A stretch of DNA of 64,000 nt, from contig JACKEO010000002.1 in the NCBI GenBank assembly GCA_020632955.1, positions 186,001 through 250,000 on the forward strand, read 5' to 3'. The position numbers were made by a program, and so were the translations under genes. The notes under the pieces are model-generated. The model was not told the origin of the DNA, made no database searches, and saw nothing but the letters and a program-made list of their open reading frames with translations. This DNA comes from Alphaproteobacteria bacterium (GTDB taxonomy: Bacteria > Myxococcota_A > UBA796 > GCA-2862545). Positions 16,308 through 25,053 of this stretch are shown here, one piece after another. Within the stretch, counting starts at the first letter, position 1, and the number at the start of each line of letters is the position of its first letter.

Positions 16308-18635
16308 GTGCAACCCGTCCGCCTGCTGCCCGTGCTCCTCCTCGCCGGCTGCCAGCTCTTCGAGCTCGCCGCCCTCAAGGTCTCCCACCCGCCGCTGGAC
16401 GGCGAGCTGCAGGTGGACGGCCTCGACGGCCCCCTCCGCATCGTCCGCGACGAGCTCGCCATCCCGCACGTGCGCGCCGGCAGCGAGCACGACGCCTGGT
16501 TCGGGCTCGGCTTCGTCCACGGCCAGGACCGCTTCTTCCAGGCGGACCTGCTGCGCCACCTGGCGTGGGGCGAGATGTCGCTGTGGCTGGGCGAGGACGC
16601 CGTGGAGCTCGACGTCTTCCAGCGCGCCCTCGACCTGCGCCGGCTGGGCGCCGAGCGCGTGGCGGCCGCGTCCCCCGAGGCCCGCGCCATGCTCGAGGCC
16701 TACGCCGAGGGCATGAACGCCGGCGTGGCCAGCCTGGCGCGTCCCCCCATCGAGCACCGCCTGCTGGGCCTCGAGGTGGAGCCCTGGGACGCGGTGGACT
16801 GCTACGCCGTGCTCTTCCTGCAGTCGTGGAACCTGTCCGAGAACCCCACCCTGGAGCTGCTGGCCTGGATGATGCGGGGCCAGGCCGACGGGGCCATGCT
16901 CGACGACCTGCTCGCCTTCGACGCGCGCGTGGAGCCGGTGGACGCCTTCTGGGAGGACCTGCGCCACGTGCGCGCGGGCGCCTTCACCCCCGCCTTCCAG
17001 GCCTTCAGCGACACCTTCGGCGGGCGGCCGGACGCCGCAGAGGCCTCGAACAACTGGGTGGTGGGCGGCGCACGCACCGAGAGCGGCCTGCCGATCCTCG
17101 CGAACGACCCGCACCTGGGCCAGGCCGTGCCGAGCCTCTGGTACATGGCCGACGTGCAGGGCGGCGACGTGCACGTGGCCGGCGCCACGCTGCCCGGCGT
17201 GCCGGGCGTGCCCATCGGCCACAACGAGACGGTGGCCTGGGGCCTCACCAACGTGATGGCCGACGTGGTGGACGTGGCGGTGCTCCGCCGGGAGGGCACC
17301 GACGGCTACGTGCTCGCCGGGGCGTCCCGCACGCTGGAGCGCGCCACGGTGACGCTGGCGGTGCGCGACGAGACGGTGGAGCGGGAGGTGGTGCGCACCG
17401 AGCTCGGGCCCGTGATCTCCGAGCTGGACGCCGACCACCTCCTGGCGCTGCAGTGGCACGCCCTCTTCGTGGAGGACCGTCTCCCGGAGCTGCTCCGCGG
17501 CCTCGCGCTGGCCGAGACCGTCGACGACGTCCTCGCGCTGCGCACGGTGCCCGCGATCGTCGCCCAGAACCTCGTCGTGGCCGACACGCAGGGCGCGTGG
17601 GCCTGGCAGTCGGTGGGCACGGTGCCCGTGCGCCCGGGCCACACGGGACGGGTGCCCTACCCGGCCTCGGAGCCCGGCTTCGGCTGGCAGGGCTGGTACC
17701 TGGCGCTGGCGGGCGAGCGGGAGCCCGCGCGCGGCTACACGCTCACCGCCAACACCCACCCGCCCGTCGACCACGCCGCCGACGGCACGCCCGTGGACTC
17801 CACCCGCGTGAGCTCGGCCTGGATCCCCGACACCCGCTTCCGACGCATCGAGGAACGCCTGGAGGTGGAGACGCGGGCCACCCCGGCGTCGATGTCGGCC
17901 CTGCAGCGCGATCTGCTCGACACCTTCGCGCGCGACGCCGTGCCCGGGCTGCTCCGGGGCACCAGCGCGCGCGGGCCCGGTGCCGCCTGCCGGGCGCTGC
18001 TCGCGGACTGGGACTTCCGCTGGTCGGCCGACAGCGCGGGCGCCGCCGTGTGGGCCGTCACCCAGCGCCACCTGATCCGCGAGGCCCTGCGCGACGACCT
18101 CACGCCCCAGGCCATCGGCTGGCTGCTCGCGAGCACCTCCTCGTCGCGCAATCCCCTGTTCGGCCACCTCGACCGCTTCATGGGCAGCCCCGCCGTCACG
18201 ATGGACCGCGCGCTGGGCGCGGCCTGCGTCGAGCTCGTCGACACCCTCGGCGAGGACGCCACGCGGTGGACCTGGGGCGCGCTGCACCCCCTGGCGCTCA
18301 AGCACCCCTTCGCCGGCGGACAGGACCTGCTGGCGGGGTGGAACCTGCCGGTGGTGCCCTTCGGCGGGTCGGGCACCACGGTGGCCGCCGCCGGCTTCGC
18401 CTACGAGGAGGGCGTCACGCCGGTGACCGGCATGGCCTCGCTGCGGCTGGTGGTGCCCCTCGACGACGTGGGCGCGGCCACCCTCGTCCACCCGGGCGGC
18501 CCCTCCGGCCACCCGGGCCACCCGGATCGCGCCACCGCCTACGAGGACTTCGTGGCCGGCCGCACCCAGCCGCTCCACTTCCGGGACGCGGACGTGGAGG
18601 CCGCCGCCCGCGACGAGCTGACCCTCACGCCCTGA
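16308..18635 (+). CDS. penicillin acylase family lipoprotein (Ntn hydrolase)
   Basis: A 775-residue amidase precursor of the penicillin/acyl-homoserine-lactone acylase family, which self-cleaves to alpha and beta chains. The signal peptide ends in the lipobox LLAGC, so it is probably membrane-anchored in the periplasm. The predicted catalytic N-terminal serine of the beta chain is Ser247 in EASNNWVVGG. Other family blocks are DELAIPHVRA, GFVHGQDRFFQ, ANDPHLGQAVPSLWY and GHNETVAWGLTN. Length fits the family. GTG at 16308. The natural substrate could be N-acyl signals, lactam antibiotics or peptides; sequence does not decide. Confidence 0.92.
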   Translation: MQPVRLLPVLLLAGCQLFELAALKVSHPPLDGELQVDGLDGPLRIVRDELAIPHVRAGSEHDAWFGLGFVHGQDRFFQADLLRHLAWGEMSLWLGEDAVELDVFQRALDLRRLGAERVAAASPEARAMLEAYAEGMNAGVASLARPPIEHRLLGLEVEPWDAVDCYAVLFLQSWNLSENPTLELLAWMMRGQADGAMLDDLLAFDARVEPVDAFWEDLRHVRAGAFTPAFQAFSDTFGGRPDAAEASNNWVVGGARTESGLPILANDPHLGQAVPSLWYMADVQGGDVHVAGATLPGVPGVPIGHNETVAWGLTNVMADVVDVAVLRREGTDGYVLAGASRTLERATVTLAVRDETVEREVVRTELGPVISELDADHLLALQWHALFVEDRLPELLRGLALAETVDDVLALRTVPAIVAQNLVVADTQGAWAWQSVGTVPVRPGHTGRVPYPASEPGFGWQGWYLALAGEREPARGYTLTANTHPPVDHAADGTPVDSTRVSSAWIPDTRFRRIEERLEVETRATPASMSALQRDLLDTFARDAVPGLLRGTSARGPGAACRALLADWDFRWSADSAGAAVWAVTQRHLIREALRDDLTPQAIGWLLASTSSSRNPLFGHLDRFMGSPAVTMDRALGAACVELVDTLGEDATRWTWGALHPLALKHPFAGGQDLLAGWNLPVVPFGGSGTTVAAAGFAYEEGVTPVTGMASLRLVVPLDDVGAATLVHPGGPSGHPGHPDRATAYEDFVAGRTQPLHFRDADVEAAARDELTLTP

Positions 18636-18711
18636 CCCTTCGGGCCGATTCCGCCCACGACCCCGCCGCCGCCTGCACGGTTACGGGCCCGCCCAGCACC
18701 TCGGAGCCTCG

Positions 18712-21474
18712 TTGTCCTCACGTCCCGCGCGCTTCTCCGGACGGGTCCAGCTCTTCTCCGGCGCGCCCGCCTACGGGTGCCGGGTGGTGCTCACCGTCGG
18801 CGAGGCGCGTCACACGGTGGTGGAGACCTGGACGTCCTCGCAGGGCGACTTCCTCCTCACGGTGCCGCCGGGGCGCGTCGCCGCGGGCGAGTCGGCCGCC
18901 GAGGGCTTCACCCTCGAGGTGATCGACGGCACCGGCGCGGTGCTCGCGGAGCGCACCGACCTCGTCGCCCGCCCGGGCAGCACCACGCACGTCTCGCTCG
19001 TGAGCGACACGCGCACGATGGTGACCCTGCCGCTCGCGCTGCCCCTGATCCGCGCCCACCACGCCGCGATCCTGAGGCCGGAGGCCATGGCGGTGATCGA
19101 GGCGGCGCTGGGCCTGCTCGCCCCCCTCGGGTCCAGCGCGCACGAGCGCTACCAGGCCGCGGTGCGGCGCGTGCTCCCTCCGCCTGGCCACGTGGAGGAG
19201 CTGCTCGACCTGGCCTGGTCCGCCCTCGACGGCGATCCGGCGGCGATGGACGACCTGCGCGAGATCCTGGCGGTGCAGGCGGCCACCATGCGCCTGGAGG
19301 CGCCGCTCGTGCGCGCCTCGATGCCGCAGGACGACGAGCCCCGCCGCTCGCGCCACCACGCCTACGGCCAGCCCCGCGACGCCGGGCCTCGCGCGCCCCA
19401 GGTGGAGCCGGCCACCCTGTCGGGGCGCCTGCTCGCGGCCCGCGCCACCACCACCCCCGACAACGAGCCCCGCTCGGGGGTCGAGAGCGCCGTGTCCACC
19501 GACCGCCTGCTGCCGCTGCTGGTGGCGGTGGTGCGGGTGAGCCGGTCGGCGGGCGAGCGCGTGGCCTTCTTCGACGCGCTGCACGGCGTGCTCTCGGGCC
19601 TGTTCAGCGTGGACCGCCTGCACCGCGCGGCCCTCGACGTGCTCCAGGAGCGGCGGGTGGCGCAGCTGCGCGCGCTGCTGGCCCTGCTCATGGCCGAAGG
19701 GGGCGACGAGACCGACCTGCCGCTGCCCATGCCCGGCGGCGTGGGTGCGCCGGGCGGCGATCCCCTGCTGCCCGACCTCATCGACCCCTGGTGGGAGCGC
19801 CTGCGCATCGGCATCCGCGCCACGCAGGACGCCCTGCAGGAGGCCCGCCGCGGCCTCGACGCCTACGTGGTCGCGCGGGTGGAGCCCGAGGACGCGGCCC
19901 CCGGCACCGTGGTGCGCCTGCTCGGCAGCGGCTTCGGCGCCGCCGAGGGCAGCGTGGTCTTCACGGCCGCCTCGCCGGTGGAGGCCCTGCGCTGGTCCGA
20001 CACCGAGCTCGAGGTGCAGGTGCCCGACGACGCCGCGCCGGGCCCGGTGAGCCTGCGCATCCTGCAGGGCATCGTCCCCGTGGGACGCAAGCTCGTGGAG
20101 GTGTACCGCGAGGGCACGGCCGCCTCCTTCACCGGCGGCCGCCCGCAGCTCCGCAGCGTGCTCGTCGACGGCAAGGCGCCGGGGGCCTGGGTGCGTCCCA
20201 GCGATCCCGTCGCCGTGAGCTGGACCGCCATCTCCGGCTCCGCAGGCAGCGTGGCCATGCAGGTGCAGCTGCGCGATCCGGAGGATCCGGAGCGCCTGCA
20301 GGTGCTCTTCGACGACAGCGAGCTGCCCCCGAGCGGCAGCCGCATCGTGGCCGTGCCCGACGTCGACCGCGAGCACGAGCTGGTGCTGCGGCTGCGGGTG
20401 GAGAACCCCGTCGACATCGTGCGGCGCGAGCTCGTCTACCCGGTGGCCATCCCGCCCAGGCTGCGGATCGAGGGCGTGGAGGTCACCCAGGGCGTGCAGC
20501 GCGACCCCCGCGGCGACGAGCCCCCGGTGGCCACCGTGGCCGGGCGCGACACCTTCGTGCGCGTCTACGTCAGCGCCGATCGCGAGGGCTTCCAGGACGA
20601 CCGGGTGCGCCTGCAGGACGCCCACCTGCGCGTCGGGGACCTCACCCTGCCTCCGTGGCCCCGGTCCGCCGACGACGAGGCCTTCGAGGCCGGGCGCGCC
20701 TCGGCCATCGACCGCTCCCGACCCGACCACGCCCTGCTCTTCCGCATCCCCGCGGCCGCCTGCGAGGGCACGCGGGAGCTCCAGGTGGAGGTCACCGCAC
20801 CCGGGCGTCCGCCGAACGCCCCCCGTGCAGAGGCCCGCCTCACCTGGACGTGGACGGCCGTGCGTCCGCTGCCGGTGCGCTACGTGCGCGTGCGCACCGA
20901 CGACGCCCACGGCGCCCCGCTCGTGCTCGAGGACGCCGAGGCCCGCGAGACGCTGGCCCGGGCCTTCGACCTGCTCCCCACGCCACCCGAGGACATCGGG
21001 CCTGCCTGGCTCGACGTGCTCGACGCACCCGGCGACGTGGCGTCGGGCGACACCGGCGCCTGGGACAAGGTGCTCGACCAGCTCGCCAGCATGCGCGACG
21101 GCACCGCCTGGGAGTGGGCGCTCTCGAGCCTGGAGGAGCCGCCCCCGGCCGACCCGGAGGAGGTGTGGGTGGGCCTGCTGCCGCTCGCGCTGCCCGACCA
21201 GGCCGATCCGCGCCGCCGCGCCGCCCTCGTGCCCCTCTTCCGCGCCCAGGACGGCCCCACGTCCTCCCGCCGCATCGCCGGTGCTCGCGCGCTGGCCACG
21301 GCGCTGGGCGAGGGACCGGGGAGCGCGCGCCTGCGGGTCACCGAGGTGCCGTGGGACCCGCACTTCACCACCACCGTGGACGACGCCCAGCACGGGCTGC
21401 GCGATCTGGCAGCCCCGCCCGGTGCGAGCTGGATCAGCCCCGAGCGCTGGCAGCGCCTCCTCGGGAGGATGTGA
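18712..21474 (+). CDS. large protein with carboxypeptidase-regulatory-like and IPT/TIG-like domains; function unknown
   Basis: A 920-residue protein starting at TTG (18712), six bases after GGAG. There is no signal peptide. Residues 5-95 resemble a carboxypeptidase-regulatory/CNA-B-like beta domain (FSGRVQLFSG...SSQGDFLLTVPPGR). A helical middle follows, with a repetitive Leu/Ala/Arg pattern. An IPT/TIG-like segment comes next (APGTVVRLLGSGFGAAEGSVVF). Near residue 585 is EGVEVTQGVQRDP followed by VAGRDTFVRVYV, a signature seen in large bacterial exoproteins. The last 150 residues are unplaced. It is three bases upstream of its neighbour, so one transcript is likely. Confidence 0.7.
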   Translation: MSSRPARFSGRVQLFSGAPAYGCRVVLTVGEARHTVVETWTSSQGDFLLTVPPGRVAAGESAAEGFTLEVIDGTGAVLAERTDLVARPGSTTHVSLVSDTRTMVTLPLALPLIRAHHAAILRPEAMAVIEAALGLLAPLGSSAHERYQAAVRRVLPPPGHVEELLDLAWSALDGDPAAMDDLREILAVQAATMRLEAPLVRASMPQDDEPRRSRHHAYGQPRDAGPRAPQVEPATLSGRLLAARATTTPDNEPRSGVESAVSTDRLLPLLVAVVRVSRSAGERVAFFDALHGVLSGLFSVDRLHRAALDVLQERRVAQLRALLALLMAEGGDETDLPLPMPGGVGAPGGDPLLPDLIDPWWERLRIGIRATQDALQEARRGLDAYVVARVEPEDAAPGTVVRLLGSGFGAAEGSVVFTAASPVEALRWSDTELEVQVPDDAAPGPVSLRILQGIVPVGRKLVEVYREGTAASFTGGRPQLRSVLVDGKAPGAWVRPSDPVAVSWTAISGSAGSVAMQVQLRDPEDPERLQVLFDDSELPPSGSRIVAVPDVDREHELVLRLRVENPVDIVRRELVYPVAIPPRLRIEGVEVTQGVQRDPRGDEPPVATVAGRDTFVRVYVSADREGFQDDRVRLQDAHLRVGDLTLPPWPRSADDEAFEAGRASAIDRSRPDHALLFRIPAAACEGTRELQVEVTAPGRPPNAPRAEARLTWTWTAVRPLPVRYVRVRTDDAHGAPLVLEDAEARETLARAFDLLPTPPEDIGPAWLDVLDAPGDVASGDTGAWDKVLDQLASMRDGTAWEWALSSLEEPPPADPEEVWVGLLPLALPDQADPRRRAALVPLFRAQDGPTSSRRIAGARALATALGEGPGSARLRVTEVPWDPHFTTTVDDAQHGLRDLAAPPGASWISPERWQRLLGRM

Positions 21475-21476
21475 GC

Positions 21477-22433
21477 ATGGCCATCGCGCGCAGCTGGCTC
21501 CGCATCTCCGGCCTGCTCTGGGAGGATCTCACCTTCGAGCCCGACGTGGGCTGGGAGACCGACACGATCGCGGCCCGCCCCCCCGAGGGCGAGGGCCCGT
21601 GGACGGTGTCGCTGCACGACGAGGCCGGCACGGTGCTCGCGCTCGCCCGCCCCGAGGTGCGCTTCGTGGACCCGGGGGGCGTGCGGGCCATGCGCCGCGC
21701 GCGCGTGGTGGCCTACCTGCCCCTCCGCTCCGGCGCCCGGGAGCTGCGTCTCGCCCGCGAGCACCAGGTGCTGCACACCCAGCCGGTGTCCCCCTTCCGC
21801 CCGAAGGTGGAGGTCTCCTCGCTCGAGGTGGAGGACGGCACGGTGCACCTGGCGTGGACCGCGCTGCACCCCGACCCCGCCGCAGGCCGCCTGTCCTTCC
21901 GCGTGGTGTACGCCGCACCCGGCCGGGGCGTGTTCCCCGTGGCCGACGAGCTCACCGCACCCTGGCTCACCGTGCCCCTCGCCCGCCTGCCGGGCAGCCG
22001 GGGCGGACGCCTGGCCGTGCTGGCCACCGACGGCGTGCGCTCGGCGGTGGACGTGAGCGAGGCCTTCGCCGTGCCCACCCGCCCCGCGCGGGTGGCGATC
22101 CTCCAGCCGGCCCACGGGACCTCGTTGCCCGCCGACCAGCCGCTCTCCGCGCGGGGCGTGGCCCACGACGACGCCGGGAGGCGGCTGCCGGCGCGCGGCC
22201 TGGTGTGGACCGTGGACGGCGAGGAGGTCGCGCGGGGCACGCGCCTGCCCGGCCTCGGCGCGCTCCCCGCCGGGTCCCACCGCCTCGGCCTGCGCTGGGA
22301 GGGCGACGAGGCCCCCCACGCAGAGGTGGTGCACGAGGTGACGGTGGCCGCGCGCAAGGTGCCGAAGGTGCTGGAGGAGCTGCCGCCCAGCGCCCCCCGG
22401 GGCAAGGCCGCCACGCTGCGCATCAAGCTGTAG
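21477..22433 (+). CDS. hypothetical protein with fibronectin/Ig-like beta repeats
   Basis: A 318-residue protein without signal peptide, starting three bases after the stop of the 920-residue protein; GGGAGG ends the upstream gene. Most of it is beta-rich, with Ig/fibronectin-like stretches (VEVSSLEVEDGTVHLAWTAL, RVAILQPAHGTSLPADQPLS, GLVWTVDGEEVARGT, GSHRLGLRWEGDEAPHAEV). The SLP...L.A.G.A.D...GL.WTVDG pattern is common in metalloprotease-like proteins with BIg domains, but no protease motif is present. The C-terminus is basic (GKAATLRIKL). Probably a partner of the protein before it. Confidence 0.68.
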   Translation: MAIARSWLRISGLLWEDLTFEPDVGWETDTIAARPPEGEGPWTVSLHDEAGTVLALARPEVRFVDPGGVRAMRRARVVAYLPLRSGARELRLAREHQVLHTQPVSPFRPKVEVSSLEVEDGTVHLAWTALHPDPAAGRLSFRVVYAAPGRGVFPVADELTAPWLTVPLARLPGSRGGRLAVLATDGVRSAVDVSEAFAVPTRPARVAILQPAHGTSLPADQPLSARGVAHDDAGRRLPARGLVWTVDGEEVARGTRLPGLGALPAGSHRLGLRWEGDEAPHAEVVHEVTVAARKVPKVLEELPPSAPRGKAATLRIKL

Positions 22434-22465
22434 GCGGTCGTCGGGCGGGTCGCGATCGGGCCGTC

Positions 22466-22471
22466 TACCGT
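22466..22471 (+). promoter_or_regulatory. candidate -10 element TACCGT
   Basis: TACCGT lies 22 nt before the ATG at 22494, with GGGGG in between. It is a weak individual match, listed because the spacing agrees with other genes here. Confidence 0.25.
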
Positions 22472-22493
22472 GCAGGCATCCAGGGGGTCCCCG

Positions 22494-23759
22494 ATGCCAT
22501 CACGTCCCGCCCGCGCCCTCGTCCTGCTCGCCCTGGGCGGCTGCGCGCCCGCCCCCGAGGAGGGCGCCGACGACCCGGTGCTCTCGGTGCCCGTGGCGGT
22601 CTTCGCCGGCACCTTCGACCTGATGCGGCCGAGCGTGGTGGAGATCCCCGTGGCGGCGCCCTGCGGCGACGTGGTCCTCGAGGGCATGACCCTGGTGCCG
22701 ATGGATCCCGCGCTCGACGACGACCTGCCCGAGGACGCGGCCTTCGCGACCGTGGCCGAGGTGGCGGACCTCCCCGACCTCCTGCCCGTCACCCTTCCCG
22801 CCGACGCCTGGACGGGCGCCGCGCCGCTCCGCATCGAGGGCGGCACGCAGACGACGATCCCGCTGGTGTACCGACCCGACGAGGAGGGCACCCACGAGGT
22901 CGTGGTGCAGCTGCGCACCGCCACCGGCACGCAGGAGGTCCAGCTGTCGGCAGCGGCGCGGCGTCACCTCCCCCAGGTCGTGCCCTACCTGCTCGACTTC
23001 GGCTTCGGCCACGCAGGACGCACGCAGAGCTTCCAGGTGGACAACCGCACCCGTTTCCAGCTGCCGGTCTCCCTGCAGTTCGGCGAGCCGACCGACTTCG
23101 TGGCGATCGCGGCCCCGACGGCCATCGACCCGCTCACCCGCGTCGAGGTGGTGGTGCGGTACGATGGCGGCGAGGCGCCGGCGAAGGGGCACGTGCTCGT
23201 GAGCGTGGGTGACGAGCCCGTGCGCCGCGTGCAGCTCGTCGCCAACGACTGTGCCCACAGCATCTCCGTGGACGTCGACCAGGACGGTGTGAGCCTCTGC
23301 GGCGGGGATTGCGACGACGACGACCCCGACGTCCGGCCCGGTGCGCCCGAGCGGGCGAACGGCCTGGACGACGACTGCGACGGCGTCGTGGACGAGGTGG
23401 ACGTGATCGACGCCTCGGTCGACGCCGACCAGGATGGCGTGAGCGCGCTGGAGGGCGACTGCAACGACCGCGATCCGTCCGTGTCGCCCCAGCGCCGCGA
23501 GATCCCGAACGGCCGCGACGACGACTGCGACGGCTTCGTCGACGAGGGCTCCCTCACCTTCGACGACGACGGCGACGGCCTGACCGAGCGCCAGGGCGAC
23601 TGCGACGACAGCGACCCCGACATCCGCCCCGGCGCCGTGGAGCGCCTCAACGAGCTCGACGACGACTGCGACGGCCTCGTCGACGAGGCGCCCGAGCCCC
23701 CGTCGCAGCCCCCGTCGGTGTCGCCCCCCGGCGCACCCAGCCTGGAGTGCACGCCCTGA
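22494..23759 (+). CDS. lipoprotein with three MopE-like metal-binding repeats
   Basis: A 421-residue lipoprotein (RALVLLALGGC lipobox). The first 260 residues are beta-rich with a HYDIN-like piece (VPYLLDFGFGHAGRTQSFQV). From about residue 262 come three putative metal-binding repeats of the MopE type: DVDQDGV...GDCDDDDPDVRPGAPE...LDDDCDGVVDE, then two more with DADQDGV and DDDGDGL starts. These acidic loops probably bind Ca2+; MopE itself binds copper through a modified tryptophan not identifiable here. The C-terminus is Pro/Ser-rich. Such repeats are abundant in myxobacterial surface proteins. Confidence 0.85.
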   Translation: MPSRPARALVLLALGGCAPAPEEGADDPVLSVPVAVFAGTFDLMRPSVVEIPVAAPCGDVVLEGMTLVPMDPALDDDLPEDAAFATVAEVADLPDLLPVTLPADAWTGAAPLRIEGGTQTTIPLVYRPDEEGTHEVVVQLRTATGTQEVQLSAAARRHLPQVVPYLLDFGFGHAGRTQSFQVDNRTRFQLPVSLQFGEPTDFVAIAAPTAIDPLTRVEVVVRYDGGEAPAKGHVLVSVGDEPVRRVQLVANDCAHSISVDVDQDGVSLCGGDCDDDDPDVRPGAPERANGLDDDCDGVVDEVDVIDASVDADQDGVSALEGDCNDRDPSVSPQRREIPNGRDDDCDGFVDEGSLTFDDDGDGLTERQGDCDDSDPDIRPGAVERLNELDDDCDGLVDEAPEPPSQPPSVSPPGAPSLECTP

Positions 23760-23793
23760 GCACGCTACCGCCTCCTGGTCCCCCGGAGGTCCC

Positions 23794-24351
23794 GTGCGCC
23801 GTCTGATGCCCTACGCCCTCGCCGCCGCCGTCCTCGCCTGCGAGGGCGCCCTGCTCACCATCCCGGTGGAGGACTCGGCCCAGACCACCATCCGCCAGGG
23901 CACCGTGCTGGAGTCGGTGCTCGGCGACCTCGGCCTCGACGGCTTCACGGCCCTCGACGTCACCGCCTCCCAGGAGCTGCAGAACCAGGGGGTGGAGCCG
24001 GGTGACATCGTGGACGTGCGCCTCGTGCGCTTCGACCTCGCCGTGGTGGCCCCCGAGGACGGCACCTTCGACTTCCTGGGCGGCCTCGACGTGCTGGTGG
24101 AGGCGCCGGGCCTGCCCGAGGTGCGCATCGCCCGGATGGACCAGAAGTCCCCCGGCGACCAGACGCTCTCGCTGGCGGTGGAGGACGTGGACCTCACGCC
24201 CTACGTCACCAGCCGCTCGATGACGATCACCACCGACGCCCAGGGCGGCCGTCCCACCGAGGACACCACGGTGGAGGCCACCTTCGAGCTGTCGGTGGGC
24301 GTCACCACCCAGGGCGCCTGCAAGGCGATCCAGGGCGAGACGCCCGGCTGA
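23794..24351 (+). CDS. hypothetical lipoprotein
   Basis: A 185-residue predicted lipoprotein (MRRLMPYALAAAVLAC). The mature protein is acidic and beta-rich, with a shape like a small adhesin or sugar-binding sandwich (VDVRLVRFDLAVVAPEDGTFDFLGGLDVLVEAP split here for length). GTG at 23794 follows GGAGGTCCC. The stop TGA abuts the stop of the convergent isomerase gene, giving TGATCA at 24349-24354. Family not recognised. Confidence 0.72.
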   Translation: MRRLMPYALAAAVLACEGALLTIPVEDSAQTTIRQGTVLESVLGDLGLDGFTALDVTASQELQNQGVEPGDIVDVRLVRFDLAVVAPEDGTFDFLGGLDVLVEAPGLPEVRIARMDQKSPGDQTLSLAVEDVDLTPYVTSRSMTITTDAQGGRPTEDTTVEATFELSVGVTTQGACKAIQGETPG

Positions 24352-25011
24352 TCACGCGCCCGGAGCCCCGGGACGCCGCGCCGTGGGCGGACGCGACAGC
24401 CAGCCCTCCAGCTCGCCGAGCGAGGCGGGGGGCAGACCCGCCAGGCGGCGCTCCAGGTGCCCGAGGCTGTCGAGCCCCCAGAAGAGCTCTCCGTCGAGCA
24501 CCAGCGTGGGCACGCCGAAGATGCCCTGGGCGATGGCGGCCTCGGTGGACGCGCGCAGGCGGGCCTTGGCCTCGGGTGCCGTGGCGCGCGCCACCGCATC
24601 GGGCACGCCCACCTCCTCGGCGAGCGCCCCCACCACGTCGGGGTCCTCCACGCCCGGCCCGCCCGCCCACACCGCCGCGAAGAGGCGGTCCACGAGCCGA
24701 CGCCGGGTGGTGTCGTCCATGTCCAGGCCGGCCACGCGCAGCGCGAGCAACGGGTTGAAGGGGTGGGCGGGCGGCGCCTTGAGCGGCACGCCGAGGTGGG
24801 CCGCGGTGCGCAGGCAGTCCACGAAGACGTAGCGGCGCTTGGCCGGCACCTCCGCGGGCCCCACGGTGCCGTGGTGGTCGAGCAGCGCGGCGAAGAGCAC
24901 CGGCACCGGCCTCACCACGGCACCGTGTGGCGCCACCACGTCGTGCACGGTGCACCAGGCCAGGTAGGCGTAGGGGGAGATCAGGTCGAAGTGGAAGGGA
25001 ACGGGGACCAC
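24352..25011 (-). CDS. DsbA-family / 2-hydroxychromene-2-carboxylate isomerase-like protein
   Basis: A 219-residue cytosolic protein of the DsbA-fold glutathione-dependent isomerase group (kappa-class GST relatives). The active-site serine lies in DLISPYAYLA near residue 12, the usual position. RRYVFVDCLRTAAHLGVPLKAP and the late cis-proline block IFGVPTLVLDGELFWGLD complete the match. Family members isomerise 2-hydroxychromene-2-carboxylate in naphthalene breakdown, but most genomic copies have unknown substrates and no other aromatic-degradation gene is near. Upstream and on the same strand is the ABC exporter gene. Confidence 0.85.
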   Translation of the reverse strand: MVPVPFHFDLISPYAYLAWCTVHDVVAPHGAVVRPVPVLFAALLDHHGTVGPAEVPAKRRYVFVDCLRTAAHLGVPLKAPPAHPFNPLLALRVAGLDMDDTTRRRLVDRLFAAVWAGGPGVEDPDVVGALAEEVGVPDAVARATAPEAKARLRASTEAAIAQGIFGVPTLVLDGELFWGLDSLGHLERRLAGLPPASLGELEGWLSRPPTARRPGAPGA

Positions 25012-25053
25012 GTCAGCTCCGGCGCGCCCCTCCCCGTAGCGACCGGGCCGCCC

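Noticed and set aside
16280..18922. 880-codon plus-strand frame over the penicillin acylase gene
   Set aside because: A shifted reading of the acylase, Arg/Gly/Pro-rich and without motifs; the acylase frame carries the full family signature.
22494..23759. regular acidic repeats considered as a CRISPR or satellite
   Set aside because: They are in-frame MopE-like protein repeats within one gene.
24349..24354. TGATCA as a possible regulator site
   Set aside because: It is simply two convergent stop codons touching.
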